Source: JBCCFX01 sp039029515 (lineage in GTDB: Bacteria > Planctomycetota > Phycisphaerae > Phycisphaerales > SM1A02). Taken from it: a stretch of 24,651 nucleotides of DNA. The notes below the pieces were generated by a model. That model was given only the letters and a program-made list of their open reading frames with translations, was not told the origin of the DNA and ran no database searches. The stretch is from contig JBCCFX010000035.1 of the NCBI GenBank assembly GCA_039029515.1, positions 1 to 24,651 of the forward strand, written 5' to 3'. A program made the translations under genes and the position numbers. This document shows positions 21,106 to 24,651 of this stretch, piece after piece. Numbering within the stretch: the first letter of the stretch is position 1; the number at the start of each line of letters is the position of its first letter.

Positions 21106-22614
21106 TCACTCGCCGCCGTCGGCCGGAAGCTCCTGCTGGGTCATCGGATCGCGAAGCGGAATCTGTGTTGCTTCGCCTTTGATGAATTCGGCCATCGAGG
21201 CGCGACGATTCGGGTCGACTTCGTTCACGTTGCCGGTGTAGATGGACTCCCACGGACCGACCACGAGGATCGCCATGTTGTCCGGCTGCAGATACTCGTT
21301 CGCAACGCTCTTGATGTCGTTGCGCGTCACGGACTTGACCCGGTCGCGGTACGTCGTCCAGTAGCTCGGATCACGGCCGGTCCACTCGTCGTTGATGAAG
21401 ACGCCGAGCATCGCCGGCTTGGACTCAAACGTACGCGGGAACGTCTCGATCATTGAGTTCTGCGTCGTCGTGAGCTCGTCTTCAGACACCATGCCGGTCT
21501 GCATCTTGTCGATCTCTTCCATCGCCATGCGGAGCGCGAGGGCGACCGTTTCACCACTGGTGGAGAAGTGCGTCAGGAAGTGACCGGGATACCACGACGG
21601 GCGGACGAAGGAGGTGTACACGCCGTACGTGAGACCTTCATCGTTGCGGAGTCGGTTCATCATGCGAGCCGTAAAGCCGCCGCCACCGAGGATGTCGTTC
21701 ATCACCGAGATCTTGATGGCGTCCGGGTGATCACGATCGACGGTGCGATGACCGAGTCGAACCATGCCCTGCGGGACGTCATCCTTGTTGACGTAGTACA
21801 CGCCAGGCGTGGGAACATTGTCGGAGGCAGGAGGATCGGAAATCTGGTCACCGAATTCCCAACCCTGGAACGCACGTTCGAGGGTGTTCAGCATCTCCTG
21901 CGGCTCGAAATCGCCGGAGACACCGATGATCAGATTCCCCGGGTGGAAGACGCGCTGATGGAAGTCGCGCATGTCCTGCGGGGTGATGCTGGTGATAGTG
22001 GACTCGGTCGAGACGCGAGCCTGGAAGCTATCTTCGCCGTACATCAGCCGCGTGAAGTCACGGTTCATGATTGAACCGGGCGCATCGTTGCGCTGCTTCA
22101 TGCCTTCGAGGGTCTGCTCGACGAGGATGCGCTTACGGTCTTCGTCGAAACGCGGATTGCGGACGATGTCCATGAAGATCGCAAGCGCTTCATCCAGGTT
22201 GGATGACAGCGCATCGAGGCTTGCACTGGACGTCGTCCCGCCTGAACCCGTCGCAATGTTCGCAGCGAGGTACGCGACTTCTTCATCGAGTTCAGCCGGC
22301 GACATCGAGGCGGAGCCGCCGGAGCGCATCAGCGCGCCGGTCATGCCATTGAGCCCGGCCTTGTCATCCGGGACGAGATACGCGCCGCCCTTGAAGCTGA
22401 AGGTGATGTTGACGAGCGGGAACTCGTTCGACGGTGCCATGTAGACCGGCACGCCGCTGGGGAGTTCGTAGCGATATTCGCCCGACGTGGGCGGGGTGAA
22501 GTTGAGTTCAGCGAAGATCAGTTCTTCGGGTCGATTCGGAACGTCAGCCATGGCGGCGACGCCGAGGGTCGCGGCGATCAAAGCGCCGCCCGTGATGCTG
22601 TGAATCGTATTCAT
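21106..22614 (-). CDS. M16-family peptidase homologue, non-catalytic subunit
   Basis: 502 residues with a signal peptide (ITGGALIAATLGVAAMA, cleavage near residue 23), so periplasmic. Two M16 halves are recognisable. In the N-terminal half the zinc motif HxxEH is replaced by GMTGA at residues 90-94 (compare GISHYLEH in the adjacent gene), so it cannot hold the catalytic zinc. The C-terminal half keeps GGGGFTARMMNRLRNDEGLTYGVYT, the R/Y substrate-binding motif typical of non-catalytic M16 partners. The acidic tail ends in PADGGE. The start at 22614 follows GAGAGGA, and the gene lies 27 nt after the catalytic M16 gene. Known M16B pairs form a heterodimeric clamshell chamber that degrades unfolded peptides; that assembly is inferred here. 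Confidence 0.92.
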   Translation of the reverse strand: MNTIHSITGGALIAATLGVAAMADVPNRPEELIFAELNFTPPTSGEYRYELPSGVPVYMAPSNEFPLVNITFSFKGGAYLVPDDKAGLNGMTGALMRSGGSASMSPAELDEEVAYLAANIATGSGGTTSSASLDALSSNLDEALAIFMDIVRNPRFDEDRKRILVEQTLEGMKQRNDAPGSIMNRDFTRLMYGEDSFQARVSTESTITSITPQDMRDFHQRVFHPGNLIIGVSGDFEPQEMLNTLERAFQGWEFGDQISDPPASDNVPTPGVYYVNKDDVPQGMVRLGHRTVDRDHPDAIKISVMNDILGGGGFTARMMNRLRNDEGLTYGVYTSFVRPSWYPGHFLTHFSTSGETVALALRMAMEEIDKMQTGMVSEDELTTTQNSMIETFPRTFESKPAMLGVFINDEWTGRDPSYWTTYRDRVKSVTRNDIKSVANEYLQPDNMAILVVGPWESIYTGNVNEVDPNRRASMAEFIKGEATQIPLRDPMTQQELPADGGE

Positions 22615-22641
22615 TTGTGATTCCTCTCGGGGGGTGCTTGG

Positions 22642-24375
22642 TTAACGTTCGGACTCGATACGTTCGCGCAGCTTCTTGAGCAGGTACTCAAACGCAGGCT
22701 TGTCTTCCGCAGGGACCATGCCGGCCTGCTGTTCCATCATGGGCAGCGCCTGCTTGAGCTGATCGATCGGTGCCTGCGCCATTTGCGCGAGCATCATCTG
22801 GACCTGTTCACGCTGTTCCGGCGTGAGTGCCGCGAGCTCGGGATCCATGTTCGCAAGGTCGACTTCCGCGCGGGTGTAGGTGGCGACGGTGCGAATCGAG
22901 TGGTCGAAGTACTGGTTCGCCACACGCATGATGTCATCCGGCGTGACGGCCTGAATGTACTCGGGCGACTCGTTCATGTACTCCCAGCCACCAAGACCTT
23001 CGTAGTAGCCGAGCTGCACGAGGATGAAGAAGTTGCTCTGGAGCCGACGGAACGAATCAGCGATCGTCTGGTTCTTGATCTTCTGAAGTTCGCGCTCGGT
23101 GACTGGCTCGGTCTTGAGTCGTTCAACTTCACGTGCCCACGCGGATTCGAGGTCCGCGGTCGTCGCTTCGTTCTTGGGGAAGCCGGTGAACTCGAGTGAG
23201 CCGCCGTACTTTCGCGGCCCGTACGATGCGCCGGCCTGATCGGCGATTTCATCGCCTTCGACCATGGACTTGTAGAGACGTCCGGTGCGGCCATTGAGGA
23301 TGCCGGTCAGGACTTCGAGCACATAACCATCAACGTGCCTGAAGGGCGGCGCGGGATACATGATGCGCACGCGCGTCTGGCAGTCGCATTCGGCGTCGAT
23401 GCGTTTCTCGAATGCAGGCTGAATGGGAATCGTCACGACCGGCGGGATGACCGGATTTGTCGTCTGCAGCCGACCGAAGTATTCCTCGATGATCGGCTTC
23501 ACCTCAGCCGGATCGAAGTCACCGACGACGATGCCGACCAGGTTGCTCGGATCGTAATAGGTGTCGAAGTAGTTGGTGAGGTTGTCGTAGGCGTAGCCGC
23601 TGATGTCGCTCGGCCAGCCGACGATCGGCCACGAGTACGGCGTGCTCGACCAGAAGACGGAATCGATCTGTTCGTCAATGCGTCCGGTCGGCGTGGACTC
23701 AAGAACCTGCTTGCGTTCTTCGATGACGACGCCGTTCTCGGAGACGAACTCACGGAACGATGGGTTGTAAAGGCGGTCGGACTCCATCCACGCCCAGAGC
23801 TCGAACTTGTTGCTCGGGACGTTGATGAAATACATGGTGAGATCGTGCGACGTGAAGGCATTCATGCCCGATGCGCCCTTGGTCGTGTAGACCCGATCGA
23901 ACTCGTTCGTTTCGACGTGCGGCTTGTGGGCATCGACGACTTCGCGCAGTTCCTTGCGGATGTCCCGCATGGTGTCGGTGTCGTAGTTGGCGTCCCACGG
24001 ATCGCTGATCTCGCCGCGGCGCCAGCGGTCGTACTGGACGTTGATGACTTCCGCGAGAAGTCGTTCCTGCAGTTCGCGCTGTTCGTTGTGGGAGGCGCGG
24101 TCGGCAGAGAGGTTGTTCGTGCCGATGGTGCCGGTGCCCTTAAAGAGCATGTGTTCGAGGTAGTGGCTGATCCCGGTGATGCCGGGACGCTCATTGACGG
24201 AGCCGACCTTCGCGAGCCAGCCGGCGGCGATGATGTTGGGCTCTTCGGTGCGGGGATAGAGCATGAACTCCATCCCGTTGTCGAGCGTGAACTGGATGGG
24301 TTCGATGTCCTGGGCGTTGGTCTGGGCCACCGCCGCGAGCGCGACGCTGAGCGCCGCGATACGCAACATGCGCAT
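22642..24375 (-). CDS. M16-family zinc metallopeptidase, catalytic subunit
   Basis: ATG 24375 is chosen over the longer frame because AAGGAGA lies 6-7 nt upstream and a Sec signal peptide (MLRIAALSVALAAVAQTNAQ) follows. Product is 577 residues, periplasmic. The inverted zinc motif is H71-Y-L-E74-H75. The third ligand is probably E213 in FVSENGVVIEERKQ. Between them lies an insertion of about 60 residues (about 88-150, charged and helical: NEQRELQERLLAEVINVQYD), giving about 138 residues between H75 and E213 rather than the usual about 76. Conserved NAFTSHDLTMYFINVP and ELWAWMESDRL also match an insertion-bearing bacterial M16 subgroup. The second half has GRTGRLYKSMVEG. It heads the operon with the non-catalytic partner. 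Confidence 0.93.
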   Translation of the reverse strand: MRMLRIAALSVALAAVAQTNAQDIEPIQFTLDNGMEFMLYPRTEEPNIIAAGWLAKVGSVNERPGITGISHYLEHMLFKGTGTIGTNNLSADRASHNEQRELQERLLAEVINVQYDRWRRGEISDPWDANYDTDTMRDIRKELREVVDAHKPHVETNEFDRVYTTKGASGMNAFTSHDLTMYFINVPSNKFELWAWMESDRLYNPSFREFVSENGVVIEERKQVLESTPTGRIDEQIDSVFWSSTPYSWPIVGWPSDISGYAYDNLTNYFDTYYDPSNLVGIVVGDFDPAEVKPIIEEYFGRLQTTNPVIPPVVTIPIQPAFEKRIDAECDCQTRVRIMYPAPPFRHVDGYVLEVLTGILNGRTGRLYKSMVEGDEIADQAGASYGPRKYGGSLEFTGFPKNEATTADLESAWAREVERLKTEPVTERELQKIKNQTIADSFRRLQSNFFILVQLGYYEGLGGWEYMNESPEYIQAVTPDDIMRVANQYFDHSIRTVATYTRAEVDLANMDPELAALTPEQREQVQMMLAQMAQAPIDQLKQALPMMEQQAGMVPAEDKPAFEYLLKKLRERIESER

Positions 24376-24651
24376 GGGATTCTCCTTGGTGATTCTCTTC
24401 CGCCGGATCGGGTCGTCGGACCGCCCGGATACGACACCTCTCGACCGCACTCACGCGGCACTCAACTCACACAATACCGACCACTGGCTGCCCGGTTCCG
24501 CTCTCGAGCGGATTCCGATCAGCCGCTCCGGCGCGGATCCATAGGGTCCCGCCGATTTGTCCAGCATGGTAGGCAGGGTGGAGGCGTGGGTGGGTGCGTG
24601 GGCCTCCCGAAAAGATGCCGGGATCAGTCCTGTAGGGCGGGTTCGGAGAAC
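24376..24651. promoter_or_regulatory. Upstream region of the M16 operon
   Basis: 276 nt with no convincing gene. The minus-strand promoter of the M16 operon must lie here, but I could not pick reliable -35 and -10 boxes. A G-rich plus-strand stretch (GGTAGGCAGGGTGGAGGCG and following, about 24569-24602) and the repeat at the right edge are the only notable textures. Confidence 0.4.
24631..24651 (+). repeat. GTAGGGCGGG palindromic element, cut by the window edge
   Basis: TGTAGGGCGGGTTCGGAGAA plus a final C at 24651. GGCGGGTTC followed by GAAC suggests an incomplete hairpin whose right arm (expected CCGCC) lies beyond the window. It shares 13 of 14 bases of its core with the minus-strand reading of 1063-1076. 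Confidence 0.5.

Overview
This window looks like a chromosomal segment of a Planctomycetota bacterium, most likely class Phycisphaerae. That placement is an inference from protein style. Evidence includes paired dockerin-like C-termini (NIDDLLAVIN type), serial GACC-type cysteine repeats, DCNxNGIPDxCD-type calcium repeats, a CRTAC1/ASPIC lipoprotein, a pseudopilin with RAFTLME at its cleavage site, and moderately GC-rich sequence. No rRNA, tRNA, CRISPR array, complete insertion sequence or prophage gene was seen.

Layout. 1-1006 (+): two adjacent unrecognised cytoplasmic-type genes; the first may continue off the left edge. 1191-5580 (+): two exported proteins, a seven-copy HAF-repeat protein with two dockerin-like units, and a 939-residue protein with an internally repeated module. 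5598-6086 (-): a lone type II/IV-type pseudopilin, divergent from a CRTAC1-like lipoprotein (6304-8589, +) that ends in a His-rich tail and overlaps, tail to tail by 13 nt, a PHP-glycosyltransferase fusion (8577-11090, -). 11091-11604 is a 514-nt gap with no convincing gene. 11605-17201 (+): a translationally coupled pair of large secreted proteins. The first carries a trypsin-like domain in which all three catalytic residues appear replaced, plus seven six-cysteine repeats; the second is a beta-helix protein with five Ca-type repeats and two dockerin-like units. 17347-17871 (+): a GNAT acetyltransferase. 17996-20066 (-): a tight three-gene unit encoding an anchored LRR protein, an unknown protein and a HEAT-like protein. 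20203-20940 (-): an unknown protein. 21106-24375 (-): a two-gene M16 zinc-peptidase operon, one catalytic and one non-catalytic subunit, ended by a clear intrinsic terminator.

Functionally the window is dominated by cell-envelope and secreted proteins: Ca-binding repeats, beta-propeller or beta-helix folds, a dead protease scaffold, and periplasmic M16 proteolysis. I see no classical defence, secretion or biosynthetic cluster. The most unusual items are the triad-less protease/cysteine-repeat protein coupled to the beta-helix protein, the PHP-GT4 fusion, the LRR/unknown/HEAT unit, an orphan C-terminal-like coding fragment at 17901-17990, and a short palindromic element (GTARGGCGGG core) recurring at 1052-1076, 17868-17877 and 24632-24651.
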